Under the pieces are notes generated by a model. It was not told where the DNA came from and searched no databases. It saw nothing but the letters and a program-made list of their open reading frames with translations. From Streptomyces tuirus (GTDB lineage: Bacteria > Actinomycetota > Actinomycetes > Streptomycetales > Streptomycetaceae): a stretch of DNA of 64,000 nt. Where the stretch lies: assembly GCA_018195615.1 (NCBI GenBank), contig JAGTPG010000002.1:4395501-4459500 (forward strand). The letters are read 5' to 3'. Numbering within the stretch: the stretch's first letter is position 1; every line of letters begins with the position of its first letter. This document shows, in pieces, positions 1 through 10,224 of the stretch. A program made the position numbers and the translations under genes.

Positions 1-1158
1 CACCGCATCACCGTCATCGGCGGCGGCTTCGCCGGACTGACCGCCGCCATCACAGCAGCCGAGGCCGGCGCGAAGGTCACCATCCACGAAGCCCACCACA
101 CCCTCGGCGGCCGGGCCCGCACCGCGGAAGGCCCGTACCGCACCAACGAGGGCCCGCACGCCCTCTACAGCGGCGGCCCGCACTGGACCTGGCTCAAGCA
201 GCGCGACCTCATCGGCCCGCTCGCCCCGCTCCCGCCCCTGGAGGCCGCCCGGCTCCGGCTGCGGCACCACGGCGTGCTGCGCCGCACCCCGCCCTTCGCC
301 ATGCTGAAGCTGCTGCGCCGGACCAACAGGCAGGCGCCCGTGGACGTCGACTTCCTGACCTGGGCGACGGGCATCGCGGGCGAGGAGGGCGCCCGGGCCG
401 CCGCCCACTACTCGGCCGTCGCCCTCTTCCACCACGACCCCGGCTCCCTGTCAGCCGCTTTCGTACAGGAACGGCTGCGCCGCGCCACCAAGCTGCCGCC
501 CGAGGCGCACTACCCGCGCGGCGGCTGGGCCGGCCTCATCGACCGGATGGCCGCCCGCGCCTGGAACCTGGGCGTCCGGATGGAGACCCTGTCCCGGGTC
601 GACACGCTCCCCACCGACACGCCGGTCGTCGTCGCCACCTCCCTCGACGCCGCCCGCCGCCTGCTCCAGGACTCCTCGCTGACCTGGCCGAGCGGCCGTA
701 CCGCCCTCGTCGACCTCGCCGTACGCACTCGGCGCGGGGACGCGTTCGCGGTGTCCGACCTCGACGCGACCGGCTGGCTGGAACGGTTCACCGCCCAGGA
801 CCGCAGCCTCGCCCCGGCCGGCGAGCAGCTCATCCAGGGTCAGATCCCCCTCGCCCCCGAGGAGTCGAAGGCCGACGGCACCGCCCGCGCCGAGCAGCTG
901 CTCGACCTGGGGTTCCCGGGGTGGCGCGAGCGCGTCACCTGGCGGCGCGAGTCCGTCGCGAACGGCCGTACGGGCGCGGTCGACCTGCCCGGAACCAACT
1001 GGCGGGACCGTCCCGCCGTGGACCGGGGCGACGGTGTCTACCTCGCCGGCGACCAGGTCGCGGCCCCCGGCGTGCTGTCGGAGGTCTCCTTCAACAGCGC
1101 CCTGACGGCGGTGTCCCTGGCCCTCGGCAGGCGGGAGCTTGACCTCAAGCAAGCTTGA
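1..1158 (+). CDS. FAD-dependent oxidoreductase, phytoene-dehydrogenase-like (5' partial)
   Basis: The frame is open from base 1, so the true start lies outside the window; the visible part is 385 residues. It opens with a dinucleotide-binding fold: the motif GGGFAGLTAA sits near residues 7-16, followed by an acidic strand end (HEA) and GGRART, as in flavin-dependent amine-oxidase or carotenoid-desaturase-like NAD(P)/FAD proteins. The C-terminal end (GVYLAGDQVAAPGVLSEVSFNSAL) is the second FAD-contacting segment of the same superfamily. The substrate cannot be told from sequence. A quinone oxidoreductase follows 43 bp downstream on the same strand and may be co-transcribed. The family assignment is firm; the specific reaction is not. 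Confidence 0.8.
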   Translation, partial: HRITVIGGGFAGLTAAITAAEAGAKVTIHEAHHTLGGRARTAEGPYRTNEGPHALYSGGPHWTWLKQRDLIGPLAPLPPLEAARLRLRHHGVLRRTPPFAMLKLLRRTNRQAPVDVDFLTWATGIAGEEGARAAAHYSAVALFHHDPGSLSAAFVQERLRRATKLPPEAHYPRGGWAGLIDRMAARAWNLGVRMETLSRVDTLPTDTPVVVATSLDAARRLLQDSSLTWPSGRTALVDLAVRTRRGDAFAVSDLDATGWLERFTAQDRSLAPAGEQLIQGQIPLAPEESKADGTARAEQLLDLGFPGWRERVTWRRESVANGRTGAVDLPGTNWRDRPAVDRGDGVYLAGDQVAAPGVLSEVSFNSALTAVSLALGRRELDLKQA

Positions 1159-1201
1159 GGTTGAAGGCTTGGGGCACCAGTCGAACCCACGAGGAGCTCC
1201 C

Positions 1202-2181
1202 ATGCACGCCATACGCCTGCACGCCTTCGGCCCGGCCGAGAACCTCACCTACGAGCAGGTCGAGGACCCCCGGCCCGGCCCCGGCCAGGTCCGTATCGCC
1301 GTACGGGCGGCGGGCGTCCACCTCCTGGACACCGCCCTGCGCGAGGGCGCCCAGGGACCGGCACCCGAACCGACGCCCCTGCCCACGATCCCCGGCCGCG
1401 AGGTCGCCGGAGTCGTCGAGGCCCTGGGCGAGGGCGTCGCCGGCCTGTGGCTCGGCAAGCGGGTCGTCGCCCACCTCGGCTTCGTCCCCGGCGGCTACGC
1501 CGAACTGGCCGTCACCGAGGCCGAGCGGCTGCACGAGATCCCGGAGAACCTGGACTTCGCCGAGGCCGTCGCCATGATCGGCACGGGCCGCACGACGATG
1601 GGGATCCTCCAGTTCCACGACCTCGGCCCCGACTCGGTGGCCGTCGTCCCGGCCGCCGCGGGCGGCATCGGCACGCTGCTCGTGCAGTACGCGAAGAACG
1701 CCGGCGCCACCGTCGTCGGCCTCGCGGGCGGGCCGGAGAAGGTCGCCCGCGTGCAGGCGGACGGCGCCGATCTCGCCGTCGACTACAAGGACCCGGCCTG
1801 GCCCGCGAAGGTCCGCGCCCACCTCGGCGGCCGGAGGGCGACCGTGGTCTTCGACGGCGTCGGCGGCGACGTGGCCCGCGAGGCCGTCGCCCTCCTCGGA
1901 CCCGGCGGCTCGCACATCGTCTTCGGCTGGTCCGGCGAGGGCATCCACGACGGCGAGCCCTACCTCGTCGAGGGCCTCTCCGAGCAGGTCCTCGGCCCGG
2001 TCATGCTCCAGAAGGCCGGCGGCCCCAACCCCGTGCGCACCCTGGAACTGCGCGCCCTGACCGAGGCCGCCACCGGCCGCCTCACCCCCGCCGTACAGCG
2101 CTTCCCGCTCCGCGAGGCCGCGGCGGCGCACCGGGCACTGGAGACCCGGGCACCACGGGGAAGGTCGTGCTGGAGCCTTAG
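1202..2181 (+). CDS. Zinc-free quinone oxidoreductase / MDR-family alcohol dehydrogenase, one-base frameshift near 2150
   Basis: Start ATG at 1202 follows the RBS-like gaggagctcc. The N-terminal GroES-like domain is MHAIRLHAFGPAENL, and a Rossmann domain follows with AAAGGIGTLLVQYAKNAGA near residues 155-175, typical of NADPH:quinone oxidoreductases. The frame used up to about 2148 runs on into nonsense. One base restored near gggcaccacg (2147-2155) gives the family ending TTGKVVLEP and a stop at 2179-2181, for a protein of 326 residues. No zinc-site cysteines are visible, as expected for quinone oxidoreductases. I read the shift as a sequence error, since the repaired length is normal for the family. 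Confidence 0.82.
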
Positions 2182-2217
2182 GTGTCAGGACAGCGCGGAC
2201 CGGGGGGGCGGTCCTGG

Positions 2218-2292
2218 AAGGGCTGGGCTGAATCGGGCTGGCTGAACTGGGCTGGCTGAACTGGCCGGCTGAACTGGGCTGGGCTGGGCTGC
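2218..2292 (+). repeat. Imperfect 14-bp tandem repeat
   Basis: About five degenerate copies of a unit close to gggctggctgaact lie between the oxidoreductase stop and the next gene. The two central copies are identical. No gene overlaps it and no clear hairpin is formed. Confidence 0.75.
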
Positions 2293-2352
2293 GGCCGGGC
2301 ACTCTCGGTTCCTCACCGACCGGTTCGGCCCGCACAGGCGCCGATTATTCGC

Positions 2353-3276
2353 ATGACCCGCCCGGCACACACCACTACCGTGCCGAGGGTGATCGACATT
2401 CCCCGGGAACTGGCGGCATCACAGGAGAAGTACAACGGCGAGGCGGGCCGCGCCTTCATCGCCGGACTGCCGGACCTGACGGCCGGCTTCCTCGACGCCT
2501 GGGAACTGAGACCCGACGGACCGCCCATGCACGGCGTCTCCGCCCTGGTCCTCCCGGTGCTGCGCGCCGACGGCACCCCCGCGGTCCTCAAGCTCCAGAT
2601 ACTCGACGAGGAGAGCGAAGGCGAACCCGTCGCCCTGCGCGCCTGGGACGGCGACGGAGCCGTCCGACTCCTCGACCACGACGAGCCCACCGGCACCATG
2701 CTGCTGGAACGGCTCGACGAGACCCGCATGCTGTCCCACGAGCCCGACACCCATCAGGCCGTCATCACCATCGCGGAACTCCTCGCCCACCTCACCTCCT
2801 TCCCCGCCCCGCCCGGCCTGCGCCGCCTCGGCGACATCGCCCGGGCCATGCTCGACCGGACCCCGCGGGCACTCGACCGGATCCCCGACCCCGAGGCCCG
2901 CCGCCTCGTCGCCGACTGCGCCGCCGCCGTACGCGAAGTCGCGGACGAACCCGGCGACCGCCTTCTGCACTGGGACCTCCACGACGAGAACGTCCTGGCC
3001 TCCGGCCGCGCCCCCTGGCTCGCGATCGACCCCAAGCCCCTGGCCGGCGACCCCGGCTTCGAACTGTGGCCGGCCATCGACAACCGCTACGACCCCGACG
3101 ACATCCTCTGGCGCTTCGACGCCATGACCGACGTCCTCGCCCTGCACCGCCCCCGCGCCCGCGCCTGGACCCTCGGCCGCCTCCTCCAGAACGCCCTGTG
3201 GGACATCGAGGACGGCCGCCCCCTGGACAACGACCAACTCGAGATCGCCCGCCGCCTGCGCGGGCACGGCGGCTGA
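2353..3276 (+). CDS. Aminoglycoside/hydroxyurea antibiotic resistance kinase (APH(6)/Hur family)
   Basis: This 307-residue protein transfers phosphate from ATP to a hydroxyl of a small molecule. The catalytic loop HWDLHDENVL lies near residues 208-217 and the metal-binding segment AIDPKPLAGDPGFELWP follows, which is the signature of the streptomycin 6-kinase/hydroxyurea phosphotransferase family rather than general APH enzymes. The start ATG at 2353 has no strong RBS; the gene may be leaderless or use a distal signal. The stop is four bases before the next start, so it is probably translated together with the DUF4037 gene. The physiological substrate is not deducible. Confidence 0.85.
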   Translation: MTRPAHTTTVPRVIDIPRELAASQEKYNGEAGRAFIAGLPDLTAGFLDAWELRPDGPPMHGVSALVLPVLRADGTPAVLKLQILDEESEGEPVALRAWDGDGAVRLLDHDEPTGTMLLERLDETRMLSHEPDTHQAVITIAELLAHLTSFPAPPGLRRLGDIARAMLDRTPRALDRIPDPEARRLVADCAAAVREVADEPGDRLLHWDLHDENVLASGRAPWLAIDPKPLAGDPGFELWPAIDNRYDPDDILWRFDAMTDVLALHRPRARAWTLGRLLQNALWDIEDGRPLDNDQLEIARRLRGHGG

Positions 3277-3279
3277 CCC

Positions 3280-4380
3280 ATGCCTATCCCGCCGTTCCTC
3301 CCCGGCCTGGAACTCTCCCGCCGCTTCTACACCGAGGCCGTACGGCCCCTACTGGACGAGGCTCTCCCCGGCCTCCCCCACTCTGCCGCCCGCCTCGGCA
3401 GCGGCTCCGAGGTCCTCGGCTACGACACCCCACGCTCGGCCGACCACGAGTGGGGCCCACGCCTGCAACTCTTCCTGCACCCGGAGGACGCCGAGACGCA
3501 CGGTCGCCGTCTCACGGCCCGCCTCTCCCACCGCCTCCCGAAAACCTTCCTCGGCCACCCCACCCACTTCGCCCGCACCGGCGACGACCCGGGCACCGAC
3601 ATCCGCGTCATGACCAGCACCGAAGGCCCGGTCCACCACCGCGTCGACATCAGCGACCCCGGCACCTGGTTCACGATGCAGCTCGGATTCGACCCGAACC
3701 AGGGCGTCACCACGGCGGACTGGCTGGCCACCCCCACCCAACGCCTCGCCGAGGTCACCGCCGGCGCGGTCTTCCACGACGGCCTCGACCTGCTCACCCC
3801 GGCCCGCACCGCCCTCCGGTGGTATCCGCGAGAGATCTGGCTGTACGTCCTGGCCTGCCAGTGGAAGCGCCTTTCGCAGGAGGAGGCCTTCGTGGGTCGC
3901 TGCGGAGAGGTCGGCGACGAACTCGGCTCCGCGATCGTGGCCGCCCGCCTGACCCGCGACCTGATGCGCCTGAGCCTCCTCATGAACCGCCGCTACCCGC
4001 CCTACAGCAAGTGGCTGGGAACCGCGTTCGCCGGCACCCCTCAGGGCGCGGCGCTCACCCCCACCCTGACCGCGGCGCTGACGGCCACCGACTGGCCCAC
4101 CCGCGAGCACCACCTCACGCACGCCTACGAGTCGATCGCCACCCACCACAACGACCTCGCGATCACGGCCCCCGTCGACCCCACCACCCGCTCCTACCAC
4201 AGCCGCCCGTTCCGGGTCCTCCACTCGGAGCGCTTCACCGCGGCGCTCCGGGCCCGCATCACCGACCCGGAGCTCCTCGCACTGCCGGACGTGGGTGCGA
4301 TCGACCAGTTCGTCGACAACACCGACGCCCTCAGCACGCCCGCCCTGACTCGCGGCGCCATGGACGCCATAGAGGCATAA
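3280..4380 (+). CDS. DUF4037 domain protein, nucleotidyltransferase-like
   Basis: This 366-residue protein matches what I know as DUF4037. The N-terminal region carries GSGSEVLGYDTPRSADHEWGPR, a pattern reminiscent of nucleotidyltransferase folds (GS followed by spaced acidic residues), and the C-terminal half is helical and rich in His/Tyr. It starts three bases after the kinase stop, suggesting an operon. The function is unknown. Its stop codon abuts a truncated GntR gene, so its 3' end may mark an old recombination junction. Confidence 0.75.
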   Translation: MPIPPFLPGLELSRRFYTEAVRPLLDEALPGLPHSAARLGSGSEVLGYDTPRSADHEWGPRLQLFLHPEDAETHGRRLTARLSHRLPKTFLGHPTHFARTGDDPGTDIRVMTSTEGPVHHRVDISDPGTWFTMQLGFDPNQGVTTADWLATPTQRLAEVTAGAVFHDGLDLLTPARTALRWYPREIWLYVLACQWKRLSQEEAFVGRCGEVGDELGSAIVAARLTRDLMRLSLLMNRRYPPYSKWLGTAFAGTPQGAALTPTLTAALTATDWPTREHHLTHAYESIATHHNDLAITAPVDPTTRSYHSRPFRVLHSERFTAALRARITDPELLALPDVGAIDQFVDNTDALSTPALTRGAMDAIEA

Positions 4381-4383
4381 AAA

Positions 4384-4565
4384 GTGCTGACGCTGCTGCG
4401 CGACGAAGGAGTGCTGGAGTTCCGGCGAGGCAGAGGCGTGACAGTGACTCAGGGGCGGCCGAGCGCTCTGCACTACTGGATCGCGTACGCGATCCCGTGG
4501 CCGACGCGGCGCGCCTCGGATACAGCAAGAGCGACCTCACCGACATGATCAGGGGGATTCCGTGA
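4384..4565 (+). pseudogene. Remnant of a GntR-family regulator (5'-truncated, frameshifted)
   Basis: The frame from GTG 4384 encodes VLTLLRDEGVLEFRRGRGV, the last helix and wing of a GntR winged-helix domain. The recognition helices that should precede it are missing; the DUF4037 gene ends there instead. One base lost at about 4461 (ggccgagc for ggccggagc) shifts it to SALLDRVRDPVADAARLGYS, the usual C-terminal tail of short YtrA-type GntR proteins. The stop overlaps the start of the DUF1648 gene, the normal partner of such regulators. Truncation looks real, while the frameshift is of the kind seen throughout the window. Confidence 0.7.
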
Positions 4566-5550
4566 CCGACCCGGCGGGCCGTAGAAACGCTGCGGCGTGG
4601 GGTATCGCCAGCTGGGCCTCAGGAGTCTTGGCGCTGCTGGTCGCCCTGCCCCTGGCCGCCGGCAATCGCCTGCCGGACCGGCTGGCCACGCACTGGGACG
4701 CCGGCTCCGGCAAGCCCGACAGTTCCATGCCCCTGTGGGCCGCGTCACTCTTCCCGGCGCTGATCTGGGGAGTGATGACGACGACTGTGGCACTGGCGCT
4801 GTGGCGGGCCCGTGCCACCACTTCGAACGGCGGAGCACAGGAGTGGGCTGGCGCGACGCTGGGGTCCGGGGGCGTGATGCTCCTGGGCGGACAGGCGTCT
4901 GTCGTACGGGCGAATCTGGACCACGCGGACTGGCGCGAGGCGGACTCGGTTACAGGCTGGGTCGTCACGGCCCTCGTGGTGGCTGCCGTCGTCGGCGGGA
5001 TCGCCTTGCTGGCCGGTCGCCGGACGTCGACCGCAGCGCCGGCAGCGGAACGGCCGACGATGGAGATCCCTGCGGGAGAGCGCTTCGTGTGGCTCTCCCG
5101 CCATTCCAACCCTGGCTCCAGGCGACAGCCGCCGTGGCCGGTGTCGTGGCGGTGGCAGTCGTCGTGGCGGCGTTGGGGGGCTTGATGGGAGCTGAAGCCG
5201 CGCTGCTGGCCGGGCCGTTCGCCCTTGCCTCTGTCTCGGTGTCCGGCTTCTCGTCGGTGCAGGCCCGGGTCAGTGAGAACGGTCTGGAAGTGGCCTTCGG
5301 GCCTCTGGGCTGGCCGGCCCGACGCTGGGCGACTGACCATATTGCGTCTGCCCGTGTCGAAACGCGTACACCTGCCCAGGTCGGCGGCTGGGGATACCGG
5401 CTGAGCGGGCTGGGCACCACGGTGATGCTGCTCAGCGGGGAGTGTCTGGTGATCCGCACCAGCGCTGGCAAGGACTTTGCCGTCAGTGTGGATGATGCGG
5501 AGCGCGGGGCCGCCCTCCTGAATGCCTTGACCGCTCAACGTTCAAGTTGA
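4562..5550 (+). CDS. DUF1648 domain membrane protein, one-base frameshift at 5110-5112
   Basis: Start GTG at 4562 overlaps the GntR remnant, as usual for GntR-DUF1648 pairs. The N-terminus holds the DUF1648 motif (NRLPDRLATHWDAGSGKPD) between two membrane segments, and two further segments follow (VVTALVVAAVVGGIALL and VAGVVAVAVVVAAL). The frame breaks after SRHSNP. Restoring a C in the ccc at 5110-5112 joins it to WLQATAAVAG and a C-terminal soluble domain ending at 5550, giving 329 residues. It probably acts at the cell membrane; the biochemical role is unknown. Confidence 0.75.
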
Positions 5551-5641
5551 CGAGCTGGTCGGCACCCCGATGTGTGACGGCCCCACGCCCCGAGCAGCAG
5601 AAAACCCCAGGCCAGCGACTATCTGACCCGGGGGTTCTCGG

Positions 5642-5715
5642 AGCCCCCTGTCGGATTCGAACCGACGACCTACGCATTACAAGTGCGTTGCTCTGGCCAG
5701 CTGAGCTAAGGAGGC
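5642..5715 (-). tRNA. tRNA-Thr (TGT anticodon)
   Basis: The minus strand folds as a 74-nt tRNA: acceptor gcctcct pairs with agggggc (one G-T pair), the D-loop is agctcagctgg, the anticodon loop is cttgtaatg with anticodon TGT, and the T arm is gtcggttcgaatccgac. CCA is not encoded. It reads ACA threonine codons, which are rare in this GC-rich genome. Confidence 0.95.
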
Positions 5716-5803
5716 GCCGCGCACTACAAAGCCGTACGCGAAGGCTGCACCACTGTACACAGAGCCGGTTACCCCGAGCCACGAAGTTCCGCTCTGCCCG
5801 GTC

Positions 5804-6220
5804 TCACTCCACCTCGTACGCGAAGTGATACGCCACAGCCGCCTCCCCGTGCCGCGCGGTGAAGCCGCCCTGGCCCTTCAGTCCCACCAGTTCCCCGCTC
5901 CCGGAACCCGGCACGACCTCGAACGTGCAGTGCACCGTGCCGTCCTCGTCGAACCGGCCCCGCTCCTCCACGGCGAAGCTCCCCTCCCGTCCGTCCAGCC
6001 GGCCGGTGATCAGTTCCATACCGGCGAAGGACCCGGTCTTCGCGGTGACGTAGCCGATGGTGTACTCGCAGATCGTCCCGGCCGCCTCGATGCCGCCGCT
6101 GAAGGTGTTCCGGACGGAGGCGTGGGCGAGGCGGGGCGTCGTGTCCTCGTCCGGGCCGAGTGCGCGTTCCTGCCAGTCGGCGAAGGTGAACTGGCCGGTG
6201 GTGGTCCGGGTGCCGGGCAT
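5804..6220 (-). CDS. DUF3224 domain protein
   Basis: This small soluble protein of 138 residues starts at MPGTRTTTGQF, preceded by gagagga, and I prefer this start over upstream in-frame ones. The central segment RNTFSGGIEAAGTICEYTIGY and the terminal HGEAAVAYHFAYEVE match the DUF3224 beta-barrel family (allene oxide cyclase-like fold). It is transcribed divergently from a WYL-type regulator, and a perfect palindrome sits between them, so it is probably that regulator's target. The enzymatic role is unknown. Confidence 0.85.
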   Translation of the reverse strand: MPGTRTTTGQFTFADWQERALGPDEDTTPRLAHASVRNTFSGGIEAAGTICEYTIGYVTAKTGSFAGMELITGRLDGREGSFAVEERGRFDEDGTVHCTFEVVPGSGSGELVGLKGQGGFTARHGEAAVAYHFAYEVE

Positions 6221-6286
6221 GGATGTGTCCTCTCGGTCGGTCGTCCCGCTGGTCGCGGTCGTCTCGGAGAAGACTCTGGCGGCCGT

Positions 6287-6307
6287 ACCTGACATCTCCT
6301 GTCAGGT
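6287..6307. promoter_or_regulatory. Perfect 8-bp inverted repeat, likely WYL regulator operator
   Basis: Arms acctgaca and tgtcaggt are separated by 5 bp (tctcc). The site lies 18 bp upstream of the regulator start at 6326 and 66 bp upstream of the divergent DUF3224 start, where it could block both promoters. Confidence 0.8.
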
Positions 6308-6325
6308 AGGCCGGACAATGGCCCC

Positions 6326-7360
6326 ATGCGCGCCGACCGGCTCCTCTCCCTGCTCCTGCTGCTTCAGAACCGAGGGCGGATGACCGCATCCGAGCTCGCC
6401 GCGGAGCTGGAGGTGTCGGTGCGCACCGTCTACCGGGACGTCGAGGCACTCGGCGCGGCGGGCGTGCCGGTGTGCGCCGACCGGGGCCCGGAGGGCGGCT
6501 ACCGGCTGATGGACGGGTACCGGACGCGGCTGACCGGACTGACCGACGCGGAGGCGGGTTCGCTGTTCCTCGCCGGGATGCCCGGGCCGGCGCGTGATCT
6601 CGGGCTGGGGGCGGTGCTGGCGAGCGCCCAGCTGAAGGTGCAGGCGGCGCTGCCCGCGGAGCTCGCCGGGCAGGCGCGGCGGATTCAGGAGCGGTTCCAT
6701 CTGGACGCGCCGGCCTGGTTCCGTGAGGCCGATCCGGTGCCGTGTCTGGAGGCGGTCGCGGCGGCCGTGTGGGAACGGCGGGTGCTGCGCGTGCACTACC
6801 GGCGGTGGCGGGGCGAGGTGCGCCGGGAGGTGTGGCCGCTGGGGCTCGTCCTGAAGGGCGGCATCTGGTACCTCGTGGGCCTGGCCGACGAGACCGTTCG
6901 CACGTACCGGGTGTCGCGGGTGCTGGCCGTGGAGGAGACCGGGGAGCTCTTCGACCGCCCGGCCGGGTTCGATCTGGCCGCCTACTGGGAGGAGTCCTCC
7001 CGGCGTCTGGAGGCCGCTCTCCAGCAGGGCGTCGCGCGGCTGCGGATCTCGCCGCGGGCGCAGCGGCTGCTGCCGATGCAGTTCGGGGCGGTGGGCGCAC
7101 AGGCGCTGCGCGGTGCGGGCGCGCCGGACGAGGACGGCTGGGTGGAGGTGGAGCTGGTCGTGGAGTCCGAGGCCGTCGCGGTCGGTGATCTGCTCCGGCT
7201 CGGGCCGGAGGCGGAGGTACTGGGGCCTCCTGAACTGCGGCGAGCCGTCGCGGCCGCGGTGGCGGCGCTGGCGGACCGCTACCAGGGCTTCGAAAATTTC
7301 CGCGAAGTTCACAGGCCCGGAGGTACTGACAGACCAGGTGAACGCCAGGTACCGTCCTGA
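6326..7360 (+). CDS. YafY-type transcriptional regulator, HTH plus WYL domain
   Basis: This 344-residue protein has an N-terminal winged HTH (MTASELAAELEVSVRTVYRDVEAL, residues 19-41), a linker, and a WYL-type ligand-sensing domain with VLRVHYRRWRGEVRREVWPLGLVLKGGIWYLVG near residues 152-184. The WYL triad appears here as WYL within GGIWYLVG. The family usually represses or activates its divergent neighbour, here the DUF3224 gene. The acctgaca palindrome just upstream is the probable autoregulatory site. Confidence 0.9.
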   Translation: MRADRLLSLLLLLQNRGRMTASELAAELEVSVRTVYRDVEALGAAGVPVCADRGPEGGYRLMDGYRTRLTGLTDAEAGSLFLAGMPGPARDLGLGAVLASAQLKVQAALPAELAGQARRIQERFHLDAPAWFREADPVPCLEAVAAAVWERRVLRVHYRRWRGEVRREVWPLGLVLKGGIWYLVGLADETVRTYRVSRVLAVEETGELFDRPAGFDLAAYWEESSRRLEAALQQGVARLRISPRAQRLLPMQFGAVGAQALRGAGAPDEDGWVEVELVVESEAVAVGDLLRLGPEAEVLGPPELRRAVAAAVAALADRYQGFENFREVHRPGGTDRPGERQVPS

Positions 7361-7466
7361 GCCAGTTCACACGCGTGGACTACACCACAACGGAAAACCG
7401 TCGTGGCACCACCTTCCTACTCGGATCGTCCGGCACGTTCCTGCCGGTAGAAGGGGTTCACTCATC

Positions 7467-8555
<1,089 letters not shown>

Positions 8556-8619
8556 GCACGGCTCCGGCCGACGGCATCCGAAACGCACAACCCCGGGTGA
8601 TTCACCCAGGTTGACGAAG

Positions 8620-8647
8620 AGGGCCCCGCAGAGTGCTGCGGGGCCCT
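8620..8647 (+). terminator. Rho-independent-type terminator of msiK
   Basis: A perfect 12-bp stem (agggccccgcag / ctgcggggccct) with a 4-base loop lies 65 bp after the msiK stop and is followed by a short T/C-rich tract. Confidence 0.85.
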
Positions 8648-8789
8648 TCTCGTTGTCGATAAATACCCCGGCAGACCGGACATTTCGAGCAGTGAGCGTC
8701 AACCTCCTACCCAAAAAAGGATGCTCTCTCATCCCCCGAACCGGTGACTAAATGTCTACAAACCATTACCGGGCGCTACCCTCACACGC

Positions 8790-9244
8790 GTGAAGCACTC
8801 CAACACCCAACAGACGCGACGCGGCCGGGCCCCGCCCGCCGGATCGGCCGCACCCTCGCTTTCGTCCTGCCCGTCGTCCTGGTGCTCTCCGGGACCCTCG
8901 CGGTCACCCGAGTCAACTGGTCGGGAAGCCCCTCCGACCCGGTGCTCACCGCCGCGGACACCGCCGCGTCCGCCGGCACGCCGCGGGCCGTCAAGCGCGC
9001 CCCGCAGGACGTCCTGCGCGACAAGCTGCTGACCGAGCTCCAGCAGAAGAACCCCGGCGTCGCCCTCACCCACCTCCAGGAGGCCGTCAACGGCCGCCCG
9101 TCGCTGGCGAAGCACTGCGCGTCCATCGCCCGCGCCCTCGGCGAGGCCGCGGTCCGGGTCTACGGCCCGACCCGCGCCCAGTCCTACGCCCGGCCGGTCT
9201 GCGACACCGCCTTCGCCACGGGGGTCGCGGCTGCGCACGGCTGA
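8790..9244 (+). CDS. Small membrane-anchored or secreted protein, probable one-base frameshift near 8838
   Basis: The frame ending at 9244 encodes RRIGRTLAFVLPVVLVLSGTLAV (a membrane segment) and an alanine-rich exported domain with two cysteines (KHCASIARAL and ARPVCDTAF). In that frame the first start would be GTG 8744, but GTG 8790 in another frame encodes the basic leader MKHSNTQQTRRGRAP. It joins the membrane segment if one C is restored in the ccc runs at 8835-8841, giving 151 residues. A TACCCT box (8777-8782) ends seven bases before GTG 8790, as in leaderless Streptomyces genes. No family recognised. Confidence 0.55.
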
Positions 9245-9280
9245 GCGTCCCGCCTTGGGCGCACGGCTGAGCGTCCCGCC
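9233..9280 (+). repeat. 22-bp direct duplication spanning a stop codon
   Basis: The 22-bp unit beginning gcgcacggctgagcgtcccg occurs at 9233 and again at 9259 (period 26). The first copy contains the TGA of the upstream gene, so the second looks like a slippage duplicate of a gene end. Confidence 0.8.
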
Positions 9281-9374
9281 CTGAGCGCCCGCCCAGCGGT
9301 GAGCGCACCGCCCCTCCGCAGGGGCGGGAAGCCCGCAGTCGGTCCGGGCGGGACGCCCCGTACAGTTCGGTTCC

Positions 9375-10104
9375 ATGAGCGATCCGAGCGCCGCGTCCCG
9401 CCCCGTACAAGCCGTGGTACTGGCCGGTGGCCAGGGCTCCCGGCTGCGTCCGTACACCGACGACCGGCCCAAGCCGATGGTCGAGATCCCCGGGACGGGG
9501 ACTCCGATCATCGGCCATCAGCTGTCCTGGCTCGCCGAGGAAGGCGTGACGGACGTGGTGGTCTCCTGCGGCCACCTCGCCGAGGTGCTCCAGAAGTGGC
9601 TGGAGACGGCCGATCTGCCCGTCTCCGTCACCACCGTCGTGGAGCCCGAGCCCCTCGGCCGCGGCGGCGGCCTCAAGTACGCCGCCACCCGTCTGCCCCA
9701 CCCGGACCAGCCCTGGTACGCCACGAACGGTGACATCTGGACGCGGTTCTCGCTGCGGGACATGGCGGACTTCCACACCGAGCGGGACGCGATCGCGACG
9801 GTGGCGCTGGCGCGGCCCCGGCTGCCGTGGGGAGCGGTGAAGACCGACGGGTTCGGGCACATCACCGACTTCATCGAGGCCCCGCCGTCGACGTTCGAGA
9901 TCAACGCGGGTGTGTATGTCTTCTCCCCGAGTTCACGGGGCTGCTGCCGGACCGGGGGACCACGAGCGCACGACGTTTCCCCGTCTCGCCCGGGAGCAGC
10001 GGCTGGCCGGGTTCACCATTCCGCAGGGGTCGTACTGGCGGGCGATCGACACGGCGAAGGACCTGACGGAGGCGGCGAAGGAGCTGGCGGCGTTGGGACG
10101 CTGA
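9375..10104 (+). CDS. Nucleotidyltransferase (sugar-1-phosphate nucleotidylyltransferase family), two one-base frameshifts
   Basis: The N-terminus has the pyrophosphorylase signature VLAGGQGSRLRPYTDDRPKPM (residues 12-32), followed by GHQLSWLAEEGVTDVVVSCG and NGDIWTRFSL, as in enzymes making NDP-sugars from sugar 1-phosphate and NTP. The frame breaks twice: a C lost in the cccc at 9925-9928 and a G lost in the ggggg at 9954-9958. Repair gives EFTGLLPDRGDHERTTFP and the end GSYWRAIDTAKDLTEAAKEL, 243 residues in all. The protein is shorter than GlmU/RmlA enzymes and resembles short mannose-1-phosphate guanylyltransferase-like proteins. The substrate is uncertain. Confidence 0.75.
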
Positions 10105-10146
10105 GAGCTCGGTCGGTCGCGGTTCGCAGGCGGCTGCGGGCTGGTT

Positions 10147-10184
10147 GTGGTTTCTCGCGCAGTTCCCCGCGCCCCTTGGGTCCG
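10147..10184 (+). repeat. Scattered Streptomyces intergenic motif
   Basis: The core cgcgcagttccccgcgcccc, preceded by ggtttct, matches a short intergenic motif that I know recurs many times in Streptomyces genomes. A second copy with one change lies near 15915-15951 in this window. Confidence 0.65.
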
Positions 10185-10224
10185 CTGCTCCCCCACGCGT
10201 GCAGAGGCCCCGCACCTCACGCTT

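Noticed and set aside
5769..7370. 533-codon minus-strand open frame
   Set aside because: Antisense to the WYL regulator; Pro/Arg-rich low-complexity product, no RBS or motif.
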